Positions 8,284-17,482 of a stretch of DNA of 54,541 nucleotides are shown here, one piece after another. Within the stretch, counting starts at the first letter, position 1. Every line of letters starts with the position of its first letter. The DNA lies in the NCBI GenBank assembly GCA_018649725.1, contig JABIHH010000006.1, positions 1-54,541 of the forward strand, given 5' to 3'. This stretch comes from Rhodospirillaceae bacterium (GTDB lineage: Bacteria; Pseudomonadota; Alphaproteobacteria; Rhodospirillales; UBA2165). A program made the translations under genes and the position numbers. Under the pieces are notes generated by a model that ran no database searches, was not told where the DNA came from, and was given only the letters and a program-made list of their open reading frames with translations.

Positions 8284-10422
8284 ATGGAAAGATCATTTCA
8301 CAAGGAAATCGAACAGCTTCGCCAGGGCGATAACGGCAAGTTCCAAGGTGAGGGAATTTTGGCTGTCACCAAGGCTTTGCTGCAATCTGGCGTGGGGTAT
8401 GTCGGCGGCTATCAGGGTGCACCGGTCTCTCATTTGTTAGACGTCTTGGTTCAAGCCAAGGATTTGATGGGCGAGCTTGGCGTTCATGTTGAGGCGAACT
8501 CGAACGAGGCTTCGGCGGCTGCGATGCTGGGCGCCTCTATCAATTACCCCATCCGGGGTGCGGTTACCTGGAAATCGATTGTCGGCACTAATGTTGCCTC
8601 GGATGCCTTGTCGAATTTAGCCAGTCCCGGCGTCAAAGGCGGCGCGATGATTGTTTCTGGCGAGGATACCGGCGAGGGGGCCAGCGTCATCCAAGAACGC
8701 ACCCACGCCTTTGCCATGAAGTCGTCGATGTGGCTGCTAGATCCCCGGCCCAATTTGCAGAGCATGGTCGATATGGTCGAAAACGGCTTTCAGTTGTCTG
8801 AAGTGAGTAATACGCCGGTCATCTTGGCGCTGAGGATCAGGGCGTGTCACGTTCAGGGCGACTTTACGACTAAGAACAACAAAAAATCACCGATCAACAC
8901 GATAGATAAATTGGATGATCCGGCAGCTTTCGAATATGATCGGCTCGCCCATCCGCCGGCGACCTATGCGCAAGAAAAGAAAAAAGTTGAAGAGCGTTTG
9001 CCGGCCGCGCAAAAATTCATTGTTGATCGCGAGTTAAATGAGTTTTTCGATGGTCGTTTCAACAATCTCGGCATTATTTTGCAGGGTGGGCTTTATAATA
9101 CATTGGTCAACCGGCTCAATATACTGGGCCTCGGTGATCAATTAGGGAATTCCGATATTCCGTTGATGGTGCTGAATGTAACTCACCCCTTGGCGCCCGA
9201 GCAAATTACCGATTTCTGTGCTGGCAAGGATGGTGTCTTGGTGATGGAAGAGGGCAATCCCGAATTCATCGAACATCAGGTGCACACATTGCTGCGAAAA
9301 GCTGATATTCAAACCAAGATTTTCGGCAAAGATGTTTTCCCGACCAGCGGCGAATATAATGCTGAGGCAGTTACCAATGCGCTGGTTGATTTCCTGGGTG
9401 ATGTTGAACCTCTGGCAATTGATCTCGAAGCCCTGCGCAACAAAGCTGCCAAGCTCCTGAACGACAAAGCAAGTGGCCAGGAGATTATGGATATCGCGTT
9501 GCCGCCCCGCCCACCTGGATTTTGTACCGGCTGCCCTGAACGTCCGGTGTTTACAGCATTGAAAATGTTGCGCGAAGAAATTGGTGACATTCATGTCGCG
9601 GCTGATATTGGCTGTCATGCTTTTGCGACCTATGCGCCGTTTAGTATGGGCAACTCGATCCTGGGTTACGGTATGGGGCTGGCGAGTGCCTCGGCAGTTG
9701 GCCCGATGCTCAAAAAACGCACCATCAGCATCATGGGCGATGGGGGCTTTTGGCATAATGGATTGCAGACGGGCGTGCTCTCGAATTTGTTTAATGAGGG
9801 TGATGGTGTGTTGATCATCATGCAGAACGGCTATGCCTCGGCGACCGGTCAGCAATATATCCCGTCTTCGACAGCCGGCTCGGACACCACACCGATGACC
9901 AGCGAGATCGAGCAGACGTTGAAAGCGCTTGGCGTAAAATGGCTCCGGACCGTGCGCACTTATGGAGTGAGCCGGATGTTGGAGACGCTGCGGGAAGCTA
10001 TGACGACTGAGCAAAAGGGTCTCAAAGTAATTATTGCGGATAGTGAATGCATGCTGGCCCGCCAACGTCGGATTAAGGGCGAAAATGCTGAGAAACTTAA
10101 ACGCGGCGCTGAAGTGACGATCCCGCGCTTTGGTGTGGATGAAGAGATCTGCACCGGCGATCATTCTTGTATCCGCTTGTCCGGCTGTCCATCGCTCAGC
10201 ATTAAAGACAATTCCGATCCACTGCGAGATGAGCCGGTCACTCAAGTGATCGAAAGCTGCGTTGGTTGCGGGCTTTGCGGCGAGATTGCCCATGCGGCGC
10301 AACTTTGTCCTTCCTTTTATCAGGCTGAGCGGGTGCAAAATGGCGGCGCGCTGACCAAAATGATGGCCGGTGTCAGGAGCTCTGTTATCGGCTGGCTTGC
10401 CGGATCGGAGCGCCCGCAATGA
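8284..10422 (+). CDS. iorA: Indolepyruvate:ferredoxin oxidoreductase, alpha subunit
   Basis: 712 aa from the ATG at 8284, which has GAGGGA at proper spacing; the frame is open to a GTG at 8260 that overlaps the hairpin. It has an N-terminal pyruvate:ferredoxin oxidoreductase-like domain ('GGYQGAPVSHLLDVL', 'EANSNEASAAAML'). The central TPP domain shows FCTGCPERP and GDGGFWHNG...IIMQNGYASATGQQ (GDG-N motif). A ferredoxin-like tail holds the cysteines of CTGDHSC, SGC and CVGCGLC. The enzyme decarboxylates aryl-pyruvates to aryl-acetyl-CoA and reduces ferredoxin. iorB overlaps it by 4 bp. Confidence 0.88.
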   Translation: MERSFHKEIEQLRQGDNGKFQGEGILAVTKALLQSGVGYVGGYQGAPVSHLLDVLVQAKDLMGELGVHVEANSNEASAAAMLGASINYPIRGAVTWKSIVGTNVASDALSNLASPGVKGGAMIVSGEDTGEGASVIQERTHAFAMKSSMWLLDPRPNLQSMVDMVENGFQLSEVSNTPVILALRIRACHVQGDFTTKNNKKSPINTIDKLDDPAAFEYDRLAHPPATYAQEKKKVEERLPAAQKFIVDRELNEFFDGRFNNLGIILQGGLYNTLVNRLNILGLGDQLGNSDIPLMVLNVTHPLAPEQITDFCAGKDGVLVMEEGNPEFIEHQVHTLLRKADIQTKIFGKDVFPTSGEYNAEAVTNALVDFLGDVEPLAIDLEALRNKAAKLLNDKASGQEIMDIALPPRPPGFCTGCPERPVFTALKMLREEIGDIHVAADIGCHAFATYAPFSMGNSILGYGMGLASASAVGPMLKKRTISIMGDGGFWHNGLQTGVLSNLFNEGDGVLIIMQNGYASATGQQYIPSSTAGSDTTPMTSEIEQTLKALGVKWLRTVRTYGVSRMLETLREAMTTEQKGLKVIIADSECMLARQRRIKGENAEKLKRGAEVTIPRFGVDEEICTGDHSCIRLSGCPSLSIKDNSDPLRDEPVTQVIESCVGCGLCGEIAHAAQLCPSFYQAERVQNGGALTKMMAGVRSSVIGWLAGSERPQ

Positions 10423-11906
10423 GTGAAACCCAACCGGTTAAAATCCTCATCTGTGCCATGGGCGGCGAAGGTGGCGGCGTGCTGATGAATTGGATCGTCA
10501 ACGCGGCCTGGGCCAAAGGCTATCCTGTGCAGGCGACCTCGGTGCCGGGTGTCGCGCAACGCACCGGTGCGACGACCTATTATATTGAAATGTTGCCGGA
10601 AGCGATTGCGCCCGGCGCTCCAGAGCCGATCTTCGCGCTGATCCCAACCGCCGGTGAAGTCGATGTCCTGGTTGCGACCGAAGCTGCCGAAGCGGCGCGG
10701 GCCGCAGGTAATGGCTTGATCACGCCGGATCGAACCCATCTGATTGCCTCAACCTCCCGGGTTCTCTTGATGCCGGAAAAGATGGCGATGGAAGATGGTC
10801 GCCTCGACAATGACAAACTCGCCGCAATTCTTGACAAATCAGCGCAGAAATCAGTGCTGTTCGATGCCAATCAGGCGGCTCAGGAGGCGGGTGCCATCGT
10901 TAATGCAGTCATGCTGGGCGCTGTTGCTGCAACCGGCGTGATTGGCATCGAGCTGGATGATTTCATTGCCGCGATCAAACAAGAGGGAAAGGCTGTCTCA
11001 TCTAATATCGCCGGTCTCAACAAAGGCTTTGCGCTTGCTAAGGGGGAAGCCGAAGAGGCTCCCGAGGCTGACAATGTTGTCTCGCTTTCCGAGCAGCGGG
11101 CTAAAAACGATTTTCCGGAAAACGTTCAGCCGATTTTGCAGCATGCTTTAAGGCGGCTTAATAATTACCAAAATACAGCTTACGCTGAGAATTACCTCGC
11201 CCGGCTGGAGAATTTCAAAGACAGTGATCCTGAACTTCTGGTCAGTGTCGCCAAGCAGCTGGCACTCCGCATGTCATATGAGGACATTATACGGGTGGCC
11301 CAGGTTAAAGTGCGTGCCGAGCGTTTTGAACGCATCAAGGGAGAGGCCAAAGCCGCACCTGAAGATGTGCTCATCGTAACCGATTTTTTCAAACCCGGTA
11401 TTGCTGAGATCAGCGATATGCTGCCGACGGGTTTGGCTAAGAGCCTAATCGCCTGGGGTGAGAAAAATGGCAAGATGGAGTTTTACGGTATCGGCATGGA
11501 GGTTAAGACCACAACGATAACCGGTTTCTTGAAACTGTGGTTTTTGGCCAAGCTTAAATGGTGGCGACCACACTCCCATCGTTGGCAAGTTGAGCAAGCC
11601 AATATTGATGACTGGTTGGATATGGTCGATTCTGCGGCGACGCTCAACGCGAATTTTGCTGCTGAGATTGCCGAATTGGCGCGGCTGGTTAAGGGCTATG
11701 GCAGCACACATCGGCGGGGATTACGAAATTTCTCCCGGATTGTCGAGGAATATGTTCGCCCGGTCCTAACCGCCGGTTCTGTGCCAAGCGATGCGACCGA
11801 GAAATTGCGCGATATTCGGGACGCTGCAACCAAGGATCCGGAAGGCTCGGCTCTGGGTGAGTTGCTCGCCAAGATCGGAAGCCCTGGGACGCTGGCAGCT
11901 GAATAA
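10419..11906 (+). CDS. iorB: Indolepyruvate oxidoreductase, beta subunit (long form)
   Basis: 495 aa. The first 200 residues are the gamma-type POR domain (CAMGGEGGGVLMNWI, then ATSVPGVAQRTGATTYYIE). The remaining roughly 280 residues form a helical C-terminal extension of the DUF6537 kind seen in proteobacterial IorB, with no counterpart in the short archaeal IorB. It is translationally coupled to iorA (ATGA overlap). The extension's job is unknown. The pair should form the functional enzyme, and the acyl-CoA ligase follows after 6 bp. Confidence 0.85.
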   Translation: MSETQPVKILICAMGGEGGGVLMNWIVNAAWAKGYPVQATSVPGVAQRTGATTYYIEMLPEAIAPGAPEPIFALIPTAGEVDVLVATEAAEAARAAGNGLITPDRTHLIASTSRVLLMPEKMAMEDGRLDNDKLAAILDKSAQKSVLFDANQAAQEAGAIVNAVMLGAVAATGVIGIELDDFIAAIKQEGKAVSSNIAGLNKGFALAKGEAEEAPEADNVVSLSEQRAKNDFPENVQPILQHALRRLNNYQNTAYAENYLARLENFKDSDPELLVSVAKQLALRMSYEDIIRVAQVKVRAERFERIKGEAKAAPEDVLIVTDFFKPGIAEISDMLPTGLAKSLIAWGEKNGKMEFYGIGMEVKTTTITGFLKLWFLAKLKWWRPHSHRWQVEQANIDDWLDMVDSAATLNANFAAEIAELARLVKGYGSTHRRGLRNFSRIVEEYVRPVLTAGSVPSDATEKLRDIRDAATKDPEGSALGELLAKIGSPGTLAAE

Positions 11907-11912
11907 TACTTC

Positions 11913-13460
11913 ATGACAAACTGGCCTAAAGCTTACCCATCCATTGTTCATATGCTCGCTGCGACAGCTGAGCACAATGGCGATGTGACCGCCCTTATTC
12001 ATGAAGACCGGCAGCTGAGCTATGATCAGTATATTCGCTGTGTCGCCGGGCTGGCTCGGCAACTGCAAAGCTTCAAGCAAGGCAAAAGCCTCAGGGGTGA
12101 GCGGGTGGCCCTCATTTGCGGCAATTCTCTGGAAATGGCAGTAGGGCTGTTCGGCGCCCATGCATCCGGCGCGCAAATTGTGCCGGTTAATCCGATCTAT
12201 ACGGCGAGAGAGTTAACCCACATCCTGAGCGATGCCGAGCCGCTCGCGGTTGTTTATGATGCCGAGATTGCGGAAATCGTTCAGCCTCTCTTGGATGAAT
12301 TGGGCATTGCTCATGGTATTGAAGTCGGCGGCGAAACCGGCGTTCGCTTTGATATCTGGAAAGACGATCCGGATATGAGCTTGCCGGATATGCCGGCGCC
12401 GGAAGACTTCGCCACCTTGCAATATACCGGCGGCACCACAGGCTTGCCGAAGGGCGTCAACATCACGCATCACCAATTGGCGACCAATCTCTCTCAGCGC
12501 GAGACGGGCTGGCCGACCAGAGAGGGCGTTGAGCGCATCCTCTGTGTGATGCCTCTTTTCCATGTCTATGCCTCCTCAATGGCGCTGCATCTTGCGGTTT
12601 ATTGCAAAAGCCAGCTCAATATTCTGTCGCGCTATCGCCCGGATACGGTGTTGGAGTGCATCGCCCAGGAGCGCATTACTTTGCTGCCAGTCGGGCCGAC
12701 CATTTTTCACGGACTTATGGGTTATGATGGATTTTCAGCAACAGACTTTTCGTCGCTGCGGGTCGCTTATTCAGGCTCAGCCCCCTTGCCGGAAGAAACA
12801 TTAAAGCGCTGGGAGGAGGCGACGGGCTGCCCAATCCTGGAAGGCTATGGCCAATCAGAAGCGGGCCCGGTTGTATCCGTCGTCCATGAGGGGGCAGCAA
12901 TGGTGGCTGGCTCGGTTGGCAAGCCCTTGATAGATACCGTGGTTGAAATTGTCGATGTCGAGACCGGGACCAATGTTTTGCCTGTCGGTGAGCAAGGTGA
13001 AATTCGCCTGCAGGGGCCGCAAGTTATGTCGGGCTATCGCAATCGCCCTGAAGAGACGGCAGAAGCACTTCGGGATGGCTGGCTTTATACCGGCGATATT
13101 GGGGAGCTTGATGAAGAGGGCAACCTTTTTATCCGGGACCGTAAAAAAGATATGGTGATCGTTGGTGGCTACAACGTGTATCCACGTGAGATTGATGAGG
13201 TGCTTTATACCCATCCAGATATTTCTGAAGTGGCCGCTGTCGGGGTGGCGGATGAGTATCGCGGCGAAGTGGTGCGCGCCTGTGTCACTTTGCGGGACGG
13301 GGCTTCAACGACATCTGACGAGCTGCTGGAATTTTGCCGCCAGGAACTGGCAAAATATAAAGTGCCGGCTAAGATTGATATTCTGGATGAAATTCCAAAA
13401 ACCACCGTTGGAAAGATTGATAAATCAGCTGTTCGCGAGCTATTAAAGGCGCTCGCTTAA
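11913..13460 (+). CDS. Class I AMP-forming acyl-CoA ligase
   Basis: 515 aa, typical ANL superfamily length. Visible motifs are the A3 loop TGGTTGLPKG, the A5 motif YGQSEAGP, the A7/A8 region YTGDIGELDEEGNLFIRDRKKDMVIVGG (in two parts, hinge D near RDRKKD), and the A10 lysine in KTTVGKIDK. It activates a carboxylic acid as adenylate and transfers it to CoA. Next to IOR and an HpaB-type hydroxylase, the likely substrate is an aryl- or phenolic carboxylate, but fatty acids cannot be excluded. It follows iorB by 6 bp and ends the catabolic part of the operon. Confidence 0.85.
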   Translation: MTNWPKAYPSIVHMLAATAEHNGDVTALIHEDRQLSYDQYIRCVAGLARQLQSFKQGKSLRGERVALICGNSLEMAVGLFGAHASGAQIVPVNPIYTARELTHILSDAEPLAVVYDAEIAEIVQPLLDELGIAHGIEVGGETGVRFDIWKDDPDMSLPDMPAPEDFATLQYTGGTTGLPKGVNITHHQLATNLSQRETGWPTREGVERILCVMPLFHVYASSMALHLAVYCKSQLNILSRYRPDTVLECIAQERITLLPVGPTIFHGLMGYDGFSATDFSSLRVAYSGSAPLPEETLKRWEEATGCPILEGYGQSEAGPVVSVVHEGAAMVAGSVGKPLIDTVVEIVDVETGTNVLPVGEQGEIRLQGPQVMSGYRNRPEETAEALRDGWLYTGDIGELDEEGNLFIRDRKKDMVIVGGYNVYPREIDEVLYTHPDISEVAAVGVADEYRGEVVRACVTLRDGASTTSDELLEFCRQELAKYKVPAKIDILDEIPKTTVGKIDKSAVRELLKALA

Positions 13461-13524
13461 TGCTCACCTATATGTCACCGGGATGTGATTTGGCTCGGCA
13501 AGCATTAACCGTTATTCCCTTGCT

Positions 13525-14979
13525 ATGCTTGATGTAAATTTTTCAATTGTAGCGCCTTGGCTGGTAATGCTCGCCTATGGCCTGATCGTCTGGCAGTTCG
13601 CGCCTAAACGCGTAACCGTCAAAGGTTTTTTCACCGGCTCCGATGACGGAGACGTTACGAGCGCGAGCGCACCCGGTCTCTGGTTGTTGGTCGCCAGTGC
13701 TGCCATCTCCTGGATCTTCGCCAAATCGATCGCCAATGCTGCCAGTCTTGCTCAGGCTTTCGGCATATCAGGTTCTGTCGGCTATGCGTTTTACTATTTG
13801 AGTTTCTTAGTCGCCGGTGTGGTTATTTACATTATTCGCACCAAAGGCGGCGATAAATCTTTGCCCGCTTTCCTGATCCGCAAATATGGCGGGTTCTGTG
13901 CCAAGCTGTTTGTCGCCGCGATTGCCATTCGATTGTTCAATGAAGTGTGGTCCAATACCAAAGTCGTCGGGCTTTATTTTGGCGATGAAGGTAGCGGGGG
14001 ATACTGGCTGGCAGTCGCAGCCGTGACCGGCTTTACGGTCTTTTATTCCTGGCGAGCGGGTCTCAGAGGAAGCTTGCTCACCGATGGCGGGCAAATGATT
14101 TTGGCATCTGTCCTGCTTGTCGGAATTTTGCTTTTTATCATGCCTGATATTGCCGCGCGCGGTCTGCCGCAAATGCCCGAAGCCGCCAGTATGGCAGGCT
14201 GGACATTTGCCGGGCTCGCCCTGGTGCAGGCGTTTAGCTATCCGTTCCATGATCCCGTGCTGACCGATCGAGGCTTTATCACTTCGCCTAAAATTATGCT
14301 GAAAGGCTTTATTTTGGCTGGCCTCATTGGCGGCGGGTTTATATTTCTGTTTGGTTTTGTTGGCATTTATGGCCGGCTTGATGGTTTGGGTGGCAATCCG
14401 TCGCTTGCCGTGCCCGCGAGCTTTGGTGTGACCATGCTGTTGATTGTTAATGCCATCATGATGACCAGCGCCGGCTCAACACTGGATTCCACTTTCGCCA
14501 GCACCGCCAAGCTGACGGCCAGGGATTGGTCGGGTAAAAAAGATGAGCCAACCGAGGGGCAACTAAGCACCGGCCGGCGAGCGGTCCTGATCATCGCGGT
14601 GCTTGGCAATTTGCCACTGTTCAGCCTCTACCTTGGCGGCGAAGTCGGCCCCGCCGTCATTGCCGCAACAACGATCAGCGGCACCATGGTGATGGGCCTA
14701 GCACCAATCTTCATGCTGGCGTTTCTGCCGGGTGCCGGGCGCTGGAGTTTTCATCTGGCCTTTTGGCCGGGCATCTTGCTGGGCGTGATCATGACCCTGG
14801 AAGGGGCGATGGGTCTGCAAATTGTCCCAGCCTCGGTCGATATCGGTGTCGGTAAATATGCTGATGATCTCGGCGTCAATCTATGGGGCGTTGGCATTTG
14901 TACGCTCGGCTTCCTGGCAGGCTGCGCCATAGAGCTGGCGTTAGCGGGTAAAAAGAAATTGGTTGCAACGCCAGCCTGA
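13525..14979 (+). CDS. Sodium:solute symporter (SSS) family transporter
   Basis: 484 aa integral membrane protein with about 13 predicted hydrophobic segments. The GLRGSLLTDGGQMI and SYPFHDPVLTDRGF regions, with STLDSTFASTAKLTARDW in the second half, match the LeuT-fold SSS family, which couples Na+ to uptake of organic acids, sugars or amino acids. It starts 64 bp after the ligase with only a weak ribosome site, so it may be co-transcribed or weakly translated. Context points to import of the substrate degraded by the preceding enzymes. It ends tail to tail with the polysaccharide block, 3 bp apart. Confidence 0.82.
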   Translation: MLDVNFSIVAPWLVMLAYGLIVWQFAPKRVTVKGFFTGSDDGDVTSASAPGLWLLVASAAISWIFAKSIANAASLAQAFGISGSVGYAFYYLSFLVAGVVIYIIRTKGGDKSLPAFLIRKYGGFCAKLFVAAIAIRLFNEVWSNTKVVGLYFGDEGSGGYWLAVAAVTGFTVFYSWRAGLRGSLLTDGGQMILASVLLVGILLFIMPDIAARGLPQMPEAASMAGWTFAGLALVQAFSYPFHDPVLTDRGFITSPKIMLKGFILAGLIGGGFIFLFGFVGIYGRLDGLGGNPSLAVPASFGVTMLLIVNAIMMTSAGSTLDSTFASTAKLTARDWSGKKDEPTEGQLSTGRRAVLIIAVLGNLPLFSLYLGGEVGPAVIAATTISGTMVMGLAPIFMLAFLPGAGRWSFHLAFWPGILLGVIMTLEGAMGLQIVPASVDIGVGKYADDLGVNLWGVGICTLGFLAGCAIELALAGKKKLVATPA

Positions 14980-14982
14980 TAC

Positions 14983-16260
14983 TTAGCTTTGTTTTCTGGT
15001 TGCCGATATCGCTAAGCTGATACAGAGGAACTGCGTGGCGATCCACCAACTCTGCCAAGCGCCGAAGCTCAATAAATTAAAGACCAAAATCGAAATGACG
15101 ACACCGAATAGGCTGGGGTCGATATTTTCGTTTTCGAGTCTCCGAATAAAAAGCCAGCCGAAACCAGCAACCAGCAGAGCACCAATGGCACCCAGTTCCA
15201 GCCAAATCTGAATAGCCTGATTGTGGGTATGGAGCGGTACAAAAAACTCACGAAACAGAGTGAACTCCTTGCCATTTGAGTTTTTAACTCTGAGGGAATA
15301 TTTGTCGCTGCCACCAGGAATTTGGCGTGCTGCGTTCATCCCCCAACCGGTGGCGGGCTTTTCGAATATTCGTTTGGTGGAAAAATGCCAAATGATAAAG
15401 CGATTAATCGCCGAGTTAGGAAGTTTCGCATCAAAGCCAATTTGACCAATCTCGTTGGTGGTTTTATCGCCCAAGACCTTCTCGATGCCAAAAGGCATGG
15501 CCAGAACGAAAACGACAAAGCTGCCAGCGATCAAATGAACGGCAATTTTTCTTCGTAAGCAGGCTATAGCGATACCAATGGCTGAGGCAATTAAAGCAAT
15601 AATCGCTGTGGAGGCGGAAAATCGGTAAATTAAATAAGCCGTCGAAAGTAAGAAAAGACCCGCCCAGATTTTTTGCTGGCGTCGCCACAATGTTGATAAC
15701 ACTGGCCAGATCAAAATTGATAAAATGACCACGCCGTTTTTTACGAAGGCGGCGATATTTATGCCGCCGGTGTAATCTCGGATAACATCATGCCAAGCCA
15801 AGCCGCGGCCCAATCGGGTGAGCCAGTTACCGGTCACAGATTCAAAGAACAGCACGACAATGGCCAGCCCAGCACCAGCGATCAAAAATCTGCCAATGTC
15901 ATCGCTTGTCGATGATGAGATCGATCTCGTTTCCTGGTGCAAAAATATACCGAGGGCGAAAAGGGCCAATAGCGGTAGCAGTAGTTTGGCACCCAGCGCC
16001 GTGTCAAAAGTCCAAAACTGACTCAGACCAGCCCATATAAGCAGGCAGAGAAAGGCCAGGATCGACGTCAGGGGTAAGGAGAAAGAGAAATTTCTTTTTA
16101 TGACTCTGTGCCCAAGGAGCACCAGAGCGAGTAAAATAAAGAGTGGGGCCATGGCTTTAGACGAAAAAACGGCGATCGGGATCATGAGAAATGCAACAAT
16201 GGCAAAACTCGTTCCAGCCGCTTTACTGCCGCTTTCAATTTGGTCCAACTCATTGAGCAT
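14983..16260 (-). CDS. O-antigen ligase / polymerase-like membrane protein
   Basis: 425 aa with around 11-12 hydrophobic helices and a long periplasmic loop between them (roughly residues 255-330, 'KLPNSAINRFIIWHFSTKRI...ATGWGMNAARQIPGG', quoted in part). The W-G-x-N and the later LHTHNQAIQIWLELG are the Wzy_C/WaaL hallmark: an H-x-H-N-x-x-x-Q stretch in the main periplasmic loop. Such proteins attach O-antigen to lipid A core or polymerise repeat units, and sequence does not separate the two roles. It is the last gene of the minus block and overlaps the preceding glycosyltransferase by 11 bp. Confidence 0.85.
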   Translation of the reverse strand: MLNELDQIESGSKAAGTSFAIVAFLMIPIAVFSSKAMAPLFILLALVLLGHRVIKRNFSFSLPLTSILAFLCLLIWAGLSQFWTFDTALGAKLLLPLLALFALGIFLHQETRSISSSTSDDIGRFLIAGAGLAIVVLFFESVTGNWLTRLGRGLAWHDVIRDYTGGINIAAFVKNGVVILSILIWPVLSTLWRRQQKIWAGLFLLSTAYLIYRFSASTAIIALIASAIGIAIACLRRKIAVHLIAGSFVVFVLAMPFGIEKVLGDKTTNEIGQIGFDAKLPNSAINRFIIWHFSTKRIFEKPATGWGMNAARQIPGGSDKYSLRVKNSNGKEFTLFREFFVPLHTHNQAIQIWLELGAIGALLVAGFGWLFIRRLENENIDPSLFGVVISILVFNLLSFGAWQSWWIATQFLCISLAISATRKQS

Positions 16261-17482
16261 GTATTTTATTCTCTGTACGATCTAAGACGTTCTGAAATAA
16301 GTCTGCCAATTTTTGAACTTGAACTTCCCAAGTGAAATTTTGCAATCCCGCATCATTCATAACTTCGACGGCGATAAAATTTAAACTCTCCTGTAAAGCA
16401 GTGGCTATCTCGCCTGGGCTAGTGCAGCTATGAAGTGGGACATTCGTCGTGCCAGCGATTTCAATCGCTTCCTCCGTTTCTGCTGGATAGCAGATGAGCG
16501 GTCGTCCAGAAGACAACATCTCAATGGTTTTATGATGAAAAGTTGAATCATTTTTGATGTAAAGATTGGCAATTGCACTTTGTTGGATTTCGCGCAATTC
16601 CTCGATGGGTAAATAGCCTTTGATATCAACTTTGCACAATCCGGCGAGCATAGAAGCTGCCTGTTCGACTTCCGTACAATCGTGGCCAGCATATACGAGG
16701 TGCAGATCCGCTTTCGTTTGTTCATCCAGCTCTAATACCCATGATCGAATGCCTGCCATCAAATTACCGAGCGCAACTTGATCATAAATAGCGCCGGTGA
16801 GACAGATCGTCCTTTGTTTTTCCGAGGGGAGGTCGGGAGAGCGGGTTAAAGCGTCTCCAGGGAACCCGCTATAGATTACGTGGGGAGCAGCGCTAAACCA
16901 TCTCCGGGCATCCTTAGAATGAAACTCGGAAAATGTTGTCAGGGCAGCACAATCGTCAAAATGGCGGCTTAGAAACTTCTGAAACGGTGCTGGAATAAAA
17001 TTGCTCCAGAGATCTTTTAAATCGGCGACCCATGGACAGGCGGCGATCTTGGCCAAATCTCGAGCGATGTTCCAGCAATCCGTGTTGCCGAAACTCGCCC
17101 AAACTAAATCAGGCTTAAAATGTTCGGCAATTTCCTGCACCGCAGATTGGCTACCTGTGCGCCAATCTGTGAACACACCTTTATGTTTGAAATAGTGCCA
17201 AACCACCACGGCCTGGCGAAGTCCGGCGGGCAGGGATCGTTCACGCAGGCGTTTTATCATCGGATGGCGCTTTGGCTCAATGGCCACATAAAGCGGCTGT
17301 TTAAAATCATGATCTCGGATTTTCTTGCCGATATCTGTGGAGCCAGTCTGACCATCCAGAACTTCTGTTAACAGTACTACCTCGTGCCCAAGCGCCGCCA
17401 ATGCCGCGGCGAACTCCCGCATTCTGGTCGCGCAGACATGCGGTGTCGCGGGGTGGCAATGATTTACGAAGACTGTGCGCAT
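16250..17482 (-). CDS. Glycosyltransferase, GT4-like
   Basis: 410 aa, soluble, with two Rossmann-like halves (GT-B). The N-terminal 'VFVNHCHPATPHVCATRM' contains the acceptor-side loop, and the C-terminal HHKTIEMLSSGRPLICY contains the family's K-x-x-E-x-x-x-x-G-x-P nucleotide-sugar region. Donor and acceptor are unknown. Its ATG shares one base with the asnB stop (TAATG), and its end overlaps the O-antigen ligase gene, so the block is tightly coupled. Confidence 0.8.
   Translation of the reverse strand: MRTVFVNHCHPATPHVCATRMREFAAALAALGHEVVLLTEVLDGQTGSTDIGKKIRDHDFKQPLYVAIEPKRHPMIKRLRERSLPAGLRQAVVVWHYFKHKGVFTDWRTGSQSAVQEIAEHFKPDLVWASFGNTDCWNIARDLAKIAACPWVADLKDLWSNFIPAPFQKFLSRHFDDCAALTTFSEFHSKDARRWFSAAPHVIYSGFPGDALTRSPDLPSEKQRTICLTGAIYDQVALGNLMAGIRSWVLELDEQTKADLHLVYAGHDCTEVEQAASMLAGLCKVDIKGYLPIEELREIQQSAIANLYIKNDSTFHHKTIEMLSSGRPLICYPAETEEAIEIAGTTNVPLHSCTSPGEIATALQESLNFIAVEVMNDAGLQNFTWEVQVQKLADLFQNVLDRTENKIHAQ

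Noticed and set aside
9142..10419. 425-codon open frame on the minus strand
   Set aside because: It lies wholly opposite iorA, which has clear TPP and Fe-S motifs. The antisense translation is rich in His/Arg with no family text.
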